Shown: positions 1 through 14,470, numbered from the stretch's first letter. The stretch: 64,000 nt of DNA from Darksidea phi (GCA_030770425.1 JASJFT010000142.1:1-64000); one strand, 5' to 3'. A program made the numbers and translations. Notes: generated by a model not told the origin, from the letters alone.

Positions 1-1243
1 TTAAGATTACTACCTCTAAATTATATAGAACTAAACTAGTACCTTAAAAGCTTATATAGATATTCTTCTTTATAATAGTCTTATTATAGGCTACGCGGAA
101 GGTAGATAAGAATTTAAGCTTTATAATATAATAGATATAATTATAAATTAGACTATTAATCTAGTCCTTATACGCGTACTTTAATAGTAAGAAATAGTCT
201 ATATTAAGTAGCTATAGGAGGTATAACGAATAAGCTAGTATATAAAGAGTATAGATATTATTCTCCTTATAGAGGTCCTAGAATTTATTTAAGATATAGC
301 TCTTATAGCTATTAATAACTAGTAGCTAATACGCGTCTACTCTATAATCTACTATATATTTAATAAAGTACTTTAACTAGGTAACTCCTAGATTATTATT
401 TATCTAGCTATTATTACTAATACTAATAGTCTAATTACCTAGTATATCGTCGCCCTTATACTAGATAGAGAGGTAGTACTAGCTAGCGAAGATAACTAAG
501 AGTAGAATAATCTACCTAGTAGTATTAATTCCCTATATTATAGTAACCTACTCGCGATTATCTAGCTAGATAGCTTTAGTCTACCTACGTCTCTCTAAGC
601 TAGTAACGACTAGTTATACTAATATCTTACCTATTAGAAAGCTAGCTTCGTCGACGTTATAGATATTCTAATTAATAATATTCTAGATAGCTTTAGTACG
701 TACTACTAGGTTAAACTAGATTTAAATAATATTAAGATCCTCGTAGAGAGCTTACTATTAATTATAGAATTAATTAAATTATATTTTAATACTATTAGTT
801 TACTAGACGAAGTTTCTAGACTACTACTTATCTACCTAGCTAATATTATACTTAGTAAGTAGCTTATTCGCTATATCTTATATAGCCTCTAGAGTAGAGA
901 TAAATCCTTACGAATCTAGGTTAAGTATATAGCTAATAATTACCTCCTCCTCTAGCTTAGAAAGCTTCTTTAATTTAGACTAGTAATTACGTCGTATAGC
1001 GATTCTAGCGTATTAGTAATAGAGTATTACTTTAAAGATATTAAACGTTACTATAGTATTATTAACGCTCTAGATTTAATTCTAATTAATAGCTAAGATA
1101 GCTAGGGAGATATCTACTTCGTTATAGGGTAATTAAATAGTAGTTAATTAAGCTATAAGAGTTAATAGATAACGCGTCGTAAAAAGTTAGTAGGGTTTAT
1201 TACTCGCTTATATTTATTACTCGCTTATAAAATATATTATTAG
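1..1243 (-). mobile_element. RIP-mutated Fot1/pogo-type DNA transposon, copy A (left end outside window)
   Basis: This stretch aligns base for base with 3691-4924, so it is a second copy of the same element. Both also align with the less mutated transposase at 27944-28294. The segment around 648-690 corresponds to the part of that gene encoding the NFDETG catalytic block, with C-to-T and G-to-A changes throughout. The transposase reads on the minus strand and no frame survives. CA and TG dinucleotides are nearly absent. The right terminal inverted repeat is at about 1201-1243; the left part of the element lies outside the window. Confidence 0.75.
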
Positions 1244-1679
1244 TAGAGTAGGTTTAAGAATAGTCTAAGTACCTTAAGAATTTCTAAGTAAGTTTAAGTC
1301 TATTAGATCTAATCTACTTTCTTCTACTATTATTAAATCTTTTCTAAACCTTTTCTTAAGCTCTTATATTTAATATCTTAGATTATATTATAGGATCTAG
1401 GTTTTAAGAACTTATAGATATTCTTAAAGTTCTTTAACTAATATATTATACTTAAAGGATTAAAAAGTTTATATCTACTAACTTCTCTTATTATTCTAGC
1501 TTAGACCTAGGGTTTTTAACTATAGATCTTTAGACCTATTATTAAGTATTTATAAGGTAGAGAAGCGCTTATAGATAAAGTATACTAGAAAATCTCTTTA
1601 GATTAAGATTTAATTATCTAGAGGTATCTTAGAATCTTTATAAAGAAAGAAGAAGTTCTATATAGGACTAGAGGCCTAG

Positions 1680-2089
1680 TAAATCTTCTTCCGGTTCTTC
1701 GTCGCTCTAATTATTAGGTACTTTAGTCTAATAGTAAATTATCCTCGTTCTACTAAAGGTTAAAGGTTCGATTTCCTTCCTAACTATATAGTATATTTGG
1801 ATCGAAGAGGGTCTAATATACTTCTATCTCTACTATTAGGTACTAGTACTAGGAGTATCTAATACCTCTTTAAATCTAGTATAACTAGATCGCTTACGCG
1901 TAGCGTATACTCGTTTAGATTTAGATTTTAAAGATATCCCCTTAATTAGAAGGAAACTAGTACTAGTTAATAGAGAGAATAGATTCTATATAGATTCCGT
2001 CTTAGCTCTTCCGCCTCGATACTAAATAGAATAGCTATATAATATAGCTAGTATTATTACTAAACCAAAAAAAAAAAAAAAAAAAAAAG
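1680..2089 (+). mobile_element. Poly-A retroposon with tRNA-like head (SINE candidate), RIP-mutated
   Basis: An A-box-like sequence (tagtctaatagtaa, 1724-1737) is followed 41 bases later by a B-box-like sequence (ggttcgatttcc, 1765-1776), the spacing of an RNA polymerase III internal promoter in a tRNA. A run of about 21 A closes the unit at 2069-2089. This is the layout of a tRNA-derived SINE. The body has no ORF. The 5' limit is approximate, and no matching copy elsewhere in the window was found, so the family is unproven. Confidence 0.4.
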
Positions 2090-3071
2090 TATTTATAAGA
2101 ATAAGGCTTAGGTAAGAACTATCTTTATTAGTTTAAAAGGATAGAGATTTATTTTATAAAAATAGAATTAGTATTTATAATATTAGTCTAAATAGTAGAG
2201 ATATAATTTAGAATAGACTAAACTTAAGTAGTTTAGATTATAGTTATTTATATAAAACGAATCTTTATTATTTTAGATTAGAAGTAATAAGGGTATAAGT
2301 ATCTAACTAACCCTAAATAAGAATAGCTTCTTAGAAAATATACCTAAGATCTAATAGAATCTAAAGTAATATAAGGTCTAGACTAGTTAAGAGTAATCTA
2401 GGTTAAAGAAAGAATAAATAGTAGTAGTCTATTATAAGAAGATTATATAATTAAATAACTTTCTTTACTATATATATTATAATAATAAATTTAACTTTAA
2501 TAAAAGAAGTTATAATAATATACTATTTAAGTAATTTATATAAAGTAAGATTATTAACTAATCTAAAGATATAACTATATAATAATTTTCTATTATTAAT
2601 TATAGAAGAAAAGAAAGCTTACTAAAGCTACTTAGAAGTAAATTAAGAGGAAGATTACTATTTATTATAATAAAGAGCTCGGCTCTCCTTATATAGATCT
2701 ATTAAAGTATAGAAATAGTTATTTCTAGATACTATATAGCTTAGATATTATAATATATTCTTTAAATATACTATATAATAGTATATCTACTAATAAGTTA
2801 ATTAAATATATAATTATAATATATAGTATATATATACTAATACTTATACTAGTACTATTATTAGATAAGCTAGTTAAGCTTTTTAAATAAATATAAGCTC
2901 TAATCCTTATATAATATAAATATTTACTATTTATAAATAATAATAAATACTTTATAAATTAACCTCTCTTTTTCTTTCTTTTTTAGAATAATATTATAAT
3001 AGCTTATATAAGTATTATTTTTTTCTTTAAACTTTTCTTAAACTTTTATTATAAGTTTTTTATAAATTAAA
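2090..3071. other. AT-rich RIP-degenerate DNA, nothing recognised
   Basis: CA and TG are depleted as in the neighbouring elements. No ATG-started frame, repeat or motif could be assigned. It lies between the SINE-like unit and pogo copy B and is probably older transposon sequence. Confidence 0.5.
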
Positions 3072-4924
3072 TAATATATTTTATAAGCGAGCGGGCTATA
3101 TAAGTAAGTAGACTATCTTACTAACTTTTTTAACCTTTATAGCCCTATAGATTAATAACGTATTAGAATTCTATTAAAATAGTACTAGTAATAGATTAAG
3201 TAGTATCTATAGTAGGCTTCTTATATATTTATAAGTTATATCTAGATTCTCTATAGCGCGTATAGTACGCTAAAGCCTATTAGCTTATATCTAATTACCT
3301 AGTAACTTAATATCTTTTATTCTCTTACTACTACTTAGTAGCCTTTTAAATAATAATAGTCTCTTCTTCTACCTTAATTAGAACGTCCTACTTCTAGATC
3401 CTCTTCTTTTTATACTTTCTATACGTTATAGTAGTCTTAATTATCTTCTCTAGACTCGCGATTTATTTATATATAAATATAGCTTTATAAGCTATTACCT
3501 TAGTATCTTTTCTTAACTAATTAATAGCTATAATAATAGAAGTAAGTAATAAACTTTTATACCTACGTACGTACTTATAAATTAATATTAATTAAGCCTC
3601 TACTTTATACGTATTATTTAATATTCTAGCCTTCTATATAGCCTCTAGTAGGGCTACTAGTAATAGTATCCTTAGCTTAATATCGAGCTTCGAGATTACT
3701 ATCTCTAAATTATATAGAACTAGACTAGTACCTTAAAAGCTTATATAGATATTTTTCTTTATAATAGTCTTATTATAGACTATATAGAAGATAGGTAGAA
3801 ATTTAAACTTTATAATATAGTAGATATAATTATAAATTAAGCTATTAATCTAGTCCCTATATACGCGCTTTAACGGCGAGAAATAATCTATATTAAATAA
3901 CTATAGGAGGTATAATAAATAAGCTAGTATATAGAGAGTATAGATATTATTCTTCTTATAGAGGTTCTAGAATTTATTTAAGATATAACTACTATAACTA
4001 TTAAGAATTAGTAGCTAGTATATGTCTACTCTATAATCTATTATATACCTAATAAAGTACTTTAGCTAGGTAACTCCTAGATTATTATTTATCTAGCTAT
4101 TCTTACTAATAGTAATAGTCTAATCGTCTAGTATATTACTCTTATACTAGGTAGAGAGATAGTACTTATTAGCGAAGATAATAAAGGGCGGAATAGCCTA
4201 TCTAGTAGTATTAATTTCTTATATTATAGTAACCTACTCGCGATTACCTAGCTAGATAGCTTTAGTCTACCTACGTCTCTCTAAGTTAATAATAACTAGT
4301 TATAATATTATCTTATTTATTAAAAAGCTAGCTTCATCGAAGTTATAGATATCCTAATTAATAATATCCTAGATAGCTCTAACGTATACTATATACTTAA
4401 ACTAGGGTTAAATAATATTAGGATTCTTATAGAGAGCTCGCTATCGATTATAAAGTCGATTAAATCGTATTTTAATACTATTAGTTTACTAGACGAAGTT
4501 TCTAGACTATAGCTTATCTATCTACTTAGTACTACGCGTAGTAAGTAGTCTATTCGCTATATCTTATATAGTATTTAGAGTAGAGGTAAATCCTTATAAA
4601 TCTAGATCGAGTATATAGTTAATAATTACCTTCTCCTCTAGCTTAAAAAGCTTTCTTAAGTTAGACTAGTAATTACGTTATATAGTAATTCTAGTATATT
4701 AGCGTTATACTATTATTTAAGGAATATTAAAGATCTATATAGCCTCTTATTTACTCTAAATCTAATTTATATTAATAGCTAAGATAGTTAGAAAGATATC
4801 TACTTTATTATAAGATAATTAAATAGTAGTTAGTTAAGTTATAAGAGTTAATAGGTAATATATTATAAAATTTAATAAGATAGCCTACTTACTTATATAG
4901 CCCGCTTACTTATAAAATATATTA
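3072..4924 (-). mobile_element. RIP-mutated Fot1/pogo-type DNA transposon, copy B, complete with terminal inverted repeats
   Basis: The two ends form inverted repeats of roughly 45-50 bp: the sequence from 3072 (taatatattttataagcg) is the near-perfect reverse complement of the end at 4924, including a shared block around 3091-3120 and 4872-4906. The total length of about 1.85 kb is what Fot1-like elements usually have. The body matches copy A and the transposase at 27944-28630, in minus orientation. Every codon block is interrupted by RIP-type stops, so no transposase can be made. The expected TA target duplication cannot be told from the surrounding TA-rich sequence. Confidence 0.75.
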
Positions 4925-6558
4925 TTAATTATTTTCTAGACTAATATTTATTCTTATACTATCTATATATATATTACTACTATTTACTTTATTTATAATT
5001 TAGCTACTTTAATTATTCTAATAGCTTTTAACTATTATTATAGTTATTTATACTATAAGCTTATATTTATATTTATATCTACGTCTATATTTAAGTTCTT
5101 ATTTTTACTAATATCTACTTCTTAAAGAGATATTTCTAAAGTATTTTAAGTATATTCTTACTAAGGATACGTAAGATTTATACTTATAGAGTACTTTAAA
5201 GAAAAGTACTATAATTTATCTACTAATAATATCTATTACTAATATTATATCTTTAGATATAGTTATTTTATATTATAAGTCTTAGAAGTATACTAGTTAT
5301 TATTATTATACTTATATTAATTATATTATAATTCTTAAGTAATTCTCTTATTCGTCTACTAGCTTATTATAACTATTAAGACTATTAATAATTAAATAAG
5401 TTATATTTTTTAACTTTATACTAAGCTTTATATATTATATTCTTAATTATACTAATACTATATAGAAGATATACTAACTTTAGACTATTATATATACGTT
5501 ATTCTCTTTTAGTACTAGTCTAAATAAGAAGAAAGAGAAGAAGAAAAAGAAGTAGAAGAAGTAAGGAGGTAGTCCTTCTCTAGAGCTTCTAACCCGTCGT
5601 TAATAGATTAAGAAGCTTCTAGAGGAGCTTATTAACCTTTTAGTTATCTAAGTTTTAGGACTTTCTAGTAGGGTTAAGAAAGAATATAGATTTTTTATAA
5701 TCTTAAATTATAAGCTCTTCTAACTAGTTATTTTCTTACTCTTTTTTATACTAATATATACTTAAATATTTAGTTACTTCTTAAAGTATTAGAATTATTA
5801 TACTAGTAAGTACTCTATAAATCTATTTATAGATATATTATTTATTTTTAAGTAAAGTACTTTAAATATATTTTTAGTATACTTTTAATATAACTATATA
5901 TTCTATATATTTATATAGTATAACTAGATAGTAATTTACTTATTTTCTTTAATAATAAGTTAGATTATTTACTAATTATTATAGAAGATCTACTATATAA
6001 TATCTAAGTCTAAGGTAAGTTTCTTAAAGAAATACTTAAAAGCTAGGGATTTCTTTATAATATACTTTAGAGTAAATAGCTTAGCTTTAGTTATAAAGAT
6101 AATAATAATAGATTATCTTATAGCTTTTTATAGTATAGATTCTCTAAATAGTATAATAATATATTTATAAAATAATTATCTTATCTTTAAATTATTTATA
6201 AATAAAGTATTCTTATATATAAGAAGTTATATATTATTATATTTATTATATCTAATCCCTTTATATTAAGTTTTATATAGATATATAATTATCTAGTTTA
6301 CTACTATAAAGTACTCTTTACTTAGGTTTATAAGATAATATAATAGAAAACTATAAATATTATATTAGAATATAGTATAATTACTATATATAAGATTAAT
6401 TCTATATATTATTAATAAATCTTAATTTATAACTTTATTATCTCTACTATATTCTTTATAAGCTCTTTATTTAAGAGTAGTATTATAAAAAAGCTTCTTA
6501 TATTTATAAGTAAGAATTTCTTTATAATCTTATTAATATATATATTATAGATAAGTTT
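4925..6558. other. RIP-degenerate AT-rich DNA flanking the copia insertion, unassigned
   Basis: No coding frame or known motif can be read. A purine-rich tract of about 45 bases lies near 5530-5573. Together with 12539-14470 this is the DNA into which the copia element at 6564 inserted; the host element could not be recognised. Confidence 0.4.
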
Positions 6559-6563
6559 AATTA

Positions 6564-6722
6564 TATTAGACTAGCTTCTATACTAGGTTAGCTTATATAA
6601 CTACTCCTAGCTACTACGCCGTATTCTATTCTATATAAGCTACTCTTATATAGAGCTATTATAATTAATCGTAGTTCTTACTTCTTTTCCTTATAATAAT
6701 TTATCTATTTCTTATTATAATA
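6564..6722 (+). repeat. 5' LTR of copia copy 1
   Basis: This 159-bp direct repeat matches 12375-12533. Most differences are transitions, as expected from RIP. It starts TATTAG and ends ATAATA, so the usual TG...CA ends have become TA...TA. Confidence 0.88.
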
Positions 6723-9700
6723 GTTATAAGCCCGGAGTACTCGTTATTCCTATAATAGGTTCTTAATAACGCTATAGTTTATTTATTTTAGAAAGCTACT
6801 ACTTTTAGTAACTCTTATAATTTAATTATTAATCTTATTATTACTATTACCTTAACTATATAATATAATAATAGCTATACTAGACGTTTAGAGATCTTTA
6901 AAAACGACCGTTATTCTTAGTAAACTAGAGTACTAGTATTTATAGCTATTTTAATATAAAGATAAGGTAGTAGTATATAATATCTAGTAATACTATAATC
7001 TAAATACTAATACCCTAGAACCTATACTAGAAGAACTAGAAATTCTAGAGTAGTTAAACTCTAATAAGAACTATATAATATAGTTTAAAATATAAGAATA
7101 TAAATATAAGAAATAAATATATAAGAATAAGATTCTAAAAGAGATATATATTAATATAGTCTTAACTACCTTACTAGCCTAGATTCTATTAATTTAGGAG
7201 GACTAAATAGCGTATACTCGTATAAGGAAATTAAAAAATTATATTACTCCCTCTAATTCTATCTAAAGATAGGAAATATATTATAAATATAAAGCTTTAT
7301 AGATATCTAATTAACGTATCTAGAATCTAAAGATCTAGCTTAATAAGTAGATATATATTATAGAAATAATAACTCTTTTCTTAATACTAGAAATAAGTAG
7401 TAGTTAGGTATAGGAAGACTTTCTAGTAGTAGCTAGTAGGTATTATAAGATCTAGACTACTATAGAGCTTTATAAGTATCTTAATACTATTAATTATAGT
7501 ATAGAAGACTTAAAATTAATAATAATTATAGTATATATAGTAAGTCTAAAGTAATTTCTCTAAGTTATTAATATAAAAGGTATATTCTTAGGAATCTTTA
7601 CCGTAATACTAGAAATAGCTAAAATAATAGATACGATATAAGTAGTATAGTTAATAGAAAACTAGAAAAACTAGAAGAAGAAATTAAAGAAAACTAGTTT
7701 TAGTTCTAATTAGAAATATCTAGTTAAGTATCTATATAGTAAATAATATTAGTATATAGAGTACTACTATATTATACTATCTTTATATCTAGCTTTATAA
7801 AAATCTAAGTTTAATATTAAAATAAAGTTTATTAAAGTAAAAGGTAACCTAACTATAGTAAGTTAAATAGATAGAGTAATTACTTAAGTCGAGGGTAAAT
7901 TAGTCTATATAGAGTTAGTAACTTAGTCGATTATAACCTATAATATCTATTCTAGTATACCTTTTAATAATAGTATAGGAGATAGATCTAATAGTAGCTA
8001 ATATTATAGTAATACTATTACTTATAGTACCTTTAACGCGATAGTAACCTTATTATATATTAACTACTAGATAATAAATCTAGAATTAAATCTATATATT
8101 TATAATATACGGAACTTATAAAAGTAGACTTATACTTAATATAGAAATTCTAATAAGATTTTATATACTAGAGCTTAAGCTATCTAGATTATAGAGTAAA
8201 GAATAGTTAAAGTACCTATTAAAAGAACTTATAGTATTAAGGAAGCTCTACTTATAAAGATTACTTTAGTTAAGAACTTCTTTACTAATATTCTTAGTCT
8301 TATAAGACTTAAGAAGAGATTAATATACTTTAACTTAGAACGGGATCTCCTTTACTATTACCTATTAAATAGTATAGTTATTATCCTATAATATTAATTA
8401 GAATACTAGCTTATTAATATTAATCTATTAGTTCGTCTAAATACTAATATATTAATAACTATAGTAGCTTTTTATTAAGTATTATATCTATTAAGAAACT
8501 CTAAGTCTAATCTTAAGGTTATAGCTATCTAGACTTATTATATATAGGTATATCCTTTACCTAATATAATTATATACTTAGAAGAATTAATAAGAGATTT
8601 TAAACTTTAAAAAGAATATTTACCTTCTATCTAGAAGGAGTATAAGGATTATATCCTTATAAAGATAAATTAATAGATTTTATAATAAATATTAGAAATA
8701 CTAGCTATATATCTTTTTTAATAAATTACTATTAATCTTATATACTTAATACCCTATAGGGAGCTTTATTATAATAGGGATAAGTATAGCCTTTATATAG
8801 TAGACTAATACTTAAAGTAATATAAGCTTTTATATCTACCTAATAAGCTTTAGAGTACTTTTATTCTAGCTATATTTAATCTTATAGAGAAGATTTAATA
8901 TTAGCTAGACTATAAATATACTATTATTATAATCTAATTAGATAATAAGAAAGGCTTTAGAAGAAATTTCTTAGAGGCCCTATATTAACTAGAAATTAAG
9001 AGTAAAATAATAGTAGAAAATATTAATAAGTTAAAAGGGCTATAGGAAGTAGTAGAACGTATAATTATATAATAAGTATAAGTACTTCGAATAGCCTTAG
9101 AGCTACTTAAGGAATATATAAATAAATTAGCTCTTATAGCTATCTAACTCCTTAATATTATATCTATTTAATCGTTATAATAGAAGATATCTTATAAGGT
9201 AGTCTTTAATACTAAACTATTAGTAGCTTACTATAACTCTATTAGCTATCGAGTCTACGTCTATCGGCGTAATTTAAAATTAGCTAATAAGATAGAGCTA
9301 AGGGCTTATATTAAATATTTTATTAGATATAATTTATTTAATATCTTCTATATATAGATACCTAAACTTAATAGAATTATTAGAATATAGGACGTAATAT
9401 TTAAATAGAACTTTAACTATAGGAATAATATTCTTAATAGACTATATATAGAAAGGATCTTAAAAGAAGAGATTAAGGTTTTAAATCTAGAATAGTCTTA
9501 GTTTACTACGGAATTTAAGGATCTATATACTATAAAATAGTTTAGTAGATATATTAAAGAATAGATACTCTCTAAGAATATAGAAATAAAGTCCTTATCT
9601 ATAAGAGAAGAGAGCTTATTTAATTAAGAGAAAGAAGAGAAAGAGAATAATAGAGGTATTCTTCTAATATCTAAACTATTAGTTTAAGGTAGTCTAGTAT

Positions 9701-12374
9701 ATTTACTATCTATAATAGCTCTTATTACTTATTCTACTCTAAGAGCTAAATCTTAAGCTTAATACGTATATAAGATTCCTAATTACTTATTAAATCTAGA
9801 TAATAATAATACTTTATAAGTACGTAACCTTAGTATTAATATAATAAATATTATATTAGAATAACGATAATATATAATACTATTAATATATAATACTATA
9901 AAAATAAAAGGAAGAGAAAGAGATAGAGAAGAAGTAAATTTAGTCCTCTTTACCTACTATAGAGTCTTTACTATTACTATAGACCTAAGTATTTTAAATA
10001 AACTTATTAATACTCTACTAAAAATATATTTATATTAGAGTATTATACCTAATCTTTTAAAATACTATAAGAACCTTTAAAATTACCTATATAGTAACTA
10101 GTTTCGAGAAGTAATATAAAAGGAAATAGATAGTTACTAGAAGAAGGGGTATTTTAAACTTATAGAAGTAATACTATATATAATAGATATAGAGGTCCTA
10201 TCTCTTATATAAGTATATACCTATAAGTGTAATAAGAATAGCTTCTTTAATAAAACTAAAGTAAGACTAGTTATATAAAAAGATTTATAAACTTAATAGG
10301 ATAATATATATATTACTATATTAGTTACTAAAACCTTTAGAGCTCTAATAGCTCTAGCTATTTAATTTAAACTACTTATATATTAATATAATACTATAAA
10401 TACTTTCCTAAATATTAAAATTTCTTAATAGTTATATTATAATACTCCTAAAGGTTTCTTAAAGTAATATAAATTACTATTACTACTACGTTAAGTACTA
10501 TATAGACTAAAGAAAGTACTATTACTTTAGTATTAAGATCTATCTATAACCCTTACTTAGCTAGGGCTAAGAAGAATACCGAATATATCGTATCTATATA
10601 GTAATAAAAGTCTTATTATCTTCTTCTATATAGATAATATTATAGTCTTAGTTTATCTAAGAAACGAGACTATTTATAAGAAATTTAAGAGAAGACTATT
10701 AGAATAATATAAGCTTTATTTAATAGGTTAACTTAACTAGTTTTTTAGTATACGTATACTATAAGATATAAAGTAAGACTATATATAACTTATTTAAGAC
10801 TTATTTATTAATAAAATTACTATAAAGTTTAACCTTAAGAAAGACTTAAATAGCTTTTCTTAAATACTAATAGCTAAAATCTACCTCGAACCTTTTATTA
10901 GGCTAGTAGAAGAATTAGTTATTAAAATATATTAATAACTAGTCGAATTAATAGTCTATATTATAGTAATTATAAGAGCTAATATCTTAAAAACTTACTT
11001 AACCCTCTCTATATATCTAATAAGAACTAGCCCTTAGTATATTAATACTACCTATTATACTTAGAAATTTATTATAGAAACTTAATATCTAGTAATAAAA
11101 GCTTCGGCTTATATACTTACTTATTAAGCCTTCTCTATAGATAGAGAATAAGAATTAGGTACTAAACTTATATTTTATAGTATATTAGATATATTATTCG
11201 CTAATAATTCTATTATAAGAATAAGCTTAGATAGATTTCTCTTTAAGCTATTTAGTATACCTATTAACTAGAAGGTAATAAAGTAATAAATAGTTTCTAA
11301 ATTAACTACTAAAGCTAAACTATACTTACTCTTATAAACGGTATCTAATATAATCTAGTAGAATAATCTATTCGAATAACTAAGCTTTAAGACTAATATT
11401 AAACTAGTTATTTATTATAATAATACTTAAATAGTTAGAATAGTTACTAAAGCTACTAAGAAGCTTTAATCTAAGCTTAAATATATTAATATTTATTAGC
11501 TATAGCTTTAATAATTAGTAGATTAGGGAGAAATAATCGTTAAATAGATCCCTATAGCTAAAATACTAGCTAACGGGCTAATTAAGATACTCCTAAGGTA
11601 GAAGTATAAAGCTTTTACTCGTTAACTTAGGCTAAAAGATATCTCTAAGTAGTTAAGCTTTTATCTTAATTAATATAAGGCTAATTAACTAGCTAGTATT
11701 AATCCTAAGTAGTCTTAAGTAGGATAGCTTCTATCTAGTCTATTACTAAGCTTCTATCCTAACTAGTTACTCTACTTTAATCTAGTCTAGTACTAGGATA
11801 GACTTCTATTCTAAGTAGCTATTTACTACTACCCCTTTTAAGTACCTTATTTTATTCTATTTACGTATCTATCTTATTCTATTTACTTATTTATTTATCT
11901 TTTTAAGGGGTCTATACGCTCCTATTTTATTCCTTTAAAGTAGTATATTTATTTCTTTAAACTATTAAACCTTATAAAAATAAGAACGGTATAGTAGACT
12001 TAAAGCTTATACTAATACCTTCGGGTATTTTATACTTTCGTCTAATATTAAATACTTTTAGGTATTTTATATATTCTAAACTATCGTTATAAACTAATTT
12101 ATAGACGGCCTCTCTAAATACTATAACTTTAGGAATTTATATAGAGGGGTAGGAAGATCTAGGATAAAGAATCTTATTTTTATACGAGTTTAATTCCTAT
12201 ATAAAGTACTACCTTTTTACTTTCTTTTTAATTATTACTTCTAATTCGTTAGAACTAGGGGGGTAGAGGAGTACTAAATAAACTCCTTCTAATCGCTTAT
12301 ACTCTTTTTATCTATCCTTTTATTACTTTTTAATATTTTTTACCCTTTTACTATCCTTTTAGGGTAGAGGGGTA

Positions 12375-12533
12375 TATTAGGCTAGCTTTTATACTAGATT
12401 AGCTTATATAACTACTCCTAGCTACTATACCGTATTCTATTCTATATAAGCTACTCTTATATAGAGTTATTATAATTAACTATAATTCTTACTTCTTTCC
12501 CTTATAGTAATTTATCTATTCCTTACTATAATA
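12375..12533 (+). repeat. 3' LTR of copia copy 1
   Basis: This is the partner of 6564-6722 with identical length. It is preceded by a polypurine tract and followed by the duplicated AATTA. Confidence 0.88.
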
Positions 12534-12538
12534 AATTA

Positions 12539-14470
12539 CTTAGACTTTTTTATTTCTAATTACTTATACCTCTAAGAACTACTTAATAGGACTATAATCT
12601 TCTATCTTATACTTTATCTTAATCGACTTAAAAAGTATTTATATAGCTAGCTTATCTAATATATAGTTTACTATAAGTATATTTTCTATATAGAATAGAT
12701 ATAGTTCTTTTATTAATATTATAAGCCCTAGATTCTTTAGAGCTTAGAAGAACTTCTTATACTATAGTAGTAGTAAATTATATAATCTATATAATACTTA
12801 GTTAAGCTTAATATATTTACTAGATTTTTAAAGTATTAGAAAGTTTATAAAGTATATTAAACTAATTATCCTAATAAGTATTAAGAAAAGCTTTAATAAC
12901 GTCGAGCTAACGTACTTCTAGATTAAACTATACTATAATTACTATTATTATATAAAAAGATTATATAGGAAGTATTATAATATAGATTAATTAGATTAAA
13001 CCTTTAATCTAAAGGTTATCTTATATATAAATATAAACTTTATACTTAATTAAGAATCTATTCTAATTAAGCTTATAGGTAAATACCTATTTAAGTAAAA
13101 GTAATCTTTATATCTATTTTTTATACTTTATTACTTTTTATATATCTTTCTTCTTAAATATTTATATTTTTTAATAAGTTACTTTTATAAATAGCTTCTT
13201 ATAAGAATATATATATAGATCTCTTTATTTTTCTAATTCTTTTAGTAGATTATTATAATATTTATAATACTTTTTTAGAAGTATAGTAGTTATAATTATA
13301 AAGAGTAGAGTCTTATATTTTATTATAAGCTTAAGCTCTCTATTTATAAGAACTTAATTTATAGAAGCTTTATTTAAAATATTATCTAACTAATCTAGAT
13401 TACTACTTATATTATTAAGTAGTATATATATTCTACTCTTATTACTCTTAAGTATATCTAGATTATTAAAATCTTACTCTTATAATTTATAACTTATATA
13501 TATAAATAATCCCTAGTTCTTCTTATTATATATATATTTAGGGGATTACTTAAATACTTTATCTATAATATTAAAAGCTATATTACTAGATTAAGAGGTA
13601 TCTTTTATTATATTTAGTAATACTAAGGTTAAAGAACTAGATTTCTACGATTCTACTTCTCTAGTATTACGTCTTATATAAGGAATATAAGAATTATCTA
13701 AGAGATTCTAGCTCTTTTAAATACTAGGTAATAACTTTAGCTCTAAACTTAGCTTAGAGAATATAAGTTCTATATATATCTTATATATTATATATATTCT
13801 TAGTAATCTACTAGCTATACTTATTACTTATATAGTTACTAAAATTCTTATTTCCTAATTAAATAGCTAGCTATCCCCTTAAGCTAGATTCTAAGGTCTA
13901 GTATCCTTAAGTTACTTTTTTATTAGCTATTAAGTTATTATAGTACTTAATTACTCTTCTAATTATATAATAGGTAACTTTATAGTCTTTCCTATATTTT
14001 AGTACTTATTATACTTATTAAGAATATAAATAATTCTAATTACTTTTTCCTAGAGAATTATATTTATCTTCTAGTCTTTATAAAAGAGTATTTTATTAAA
14101 TATTATATTTCTTATAGTAATTATCTAGTTAAGTATTAGAACTTATATTTTATAAATATTAGAAGCTCTATAACCTATTAAATATTCTATATAATTCTAT
14201 AAAGTAATCTTAAAGTTCCTCTTATTATATTCTACTACGTATTCTTAATTAAATAGATAAATATAATACCCGTATATATATATACTACTTTAATCTAGAT
14301 ATAAATCTTTTATTATATTTCTTATATATACTAGCTTATAGTAATAAAAGTACTAATAGAACTAGATATTTAGTATCTTATTTAGAGAGTATAGTTTATA
14401 AGTATAAAAGAGACTTATATTATATAGCTATACTACTATATATACGATTTCTATATCTATTTATATCTAA
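12539..14470. other. RIP-degenerate AT-rich DNA, unassigned
   Basis: Nothing coding is readable and CA/TG are nearly absent. This is the right-hand part of the sequence interrupted by copia copy 1. Base composition changes abruptly to about 50% GC at 14471. Confidence 0.4.

Larger units (their letters stand above)
6564..12533 (+). mobile_element. Ty1/copia LTR retrotransposon, complete but RIP-saturated (copy 1)
   Basis: Two direct repeats of 159 bp (6564-6722 and 12375-12533) bound a 5.97 kb element. The 5-bp sequence AATTA flanks both ends (6559-6563 and 12534-12538) as a target-site duplication. The left LTR begins TATTAG, which is TGTTGG after RIP. A purine-rich tract (agggtagagggg) precedes the right LTR, and a primer-binding-site-like sequence follows the left LTR. 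The plus strand still shows the order of copia pol: the reverse-transcriptase YVDD box reads Y-I-D-N at 10627-10638, as expected if GATGAT became GATAAT, and the RNase H end lies near 11550-11650. All frames are closed by RIP stops. Confidence 0.9.

Noticed and set aside
1..14470. tRNA gene at 1715-1790
   Set aside because: Only the A and B boxes are tRNA-like; the stems do not pair convincingly and a poly-A tail follows, so a SINE-like retroposon is preferred.
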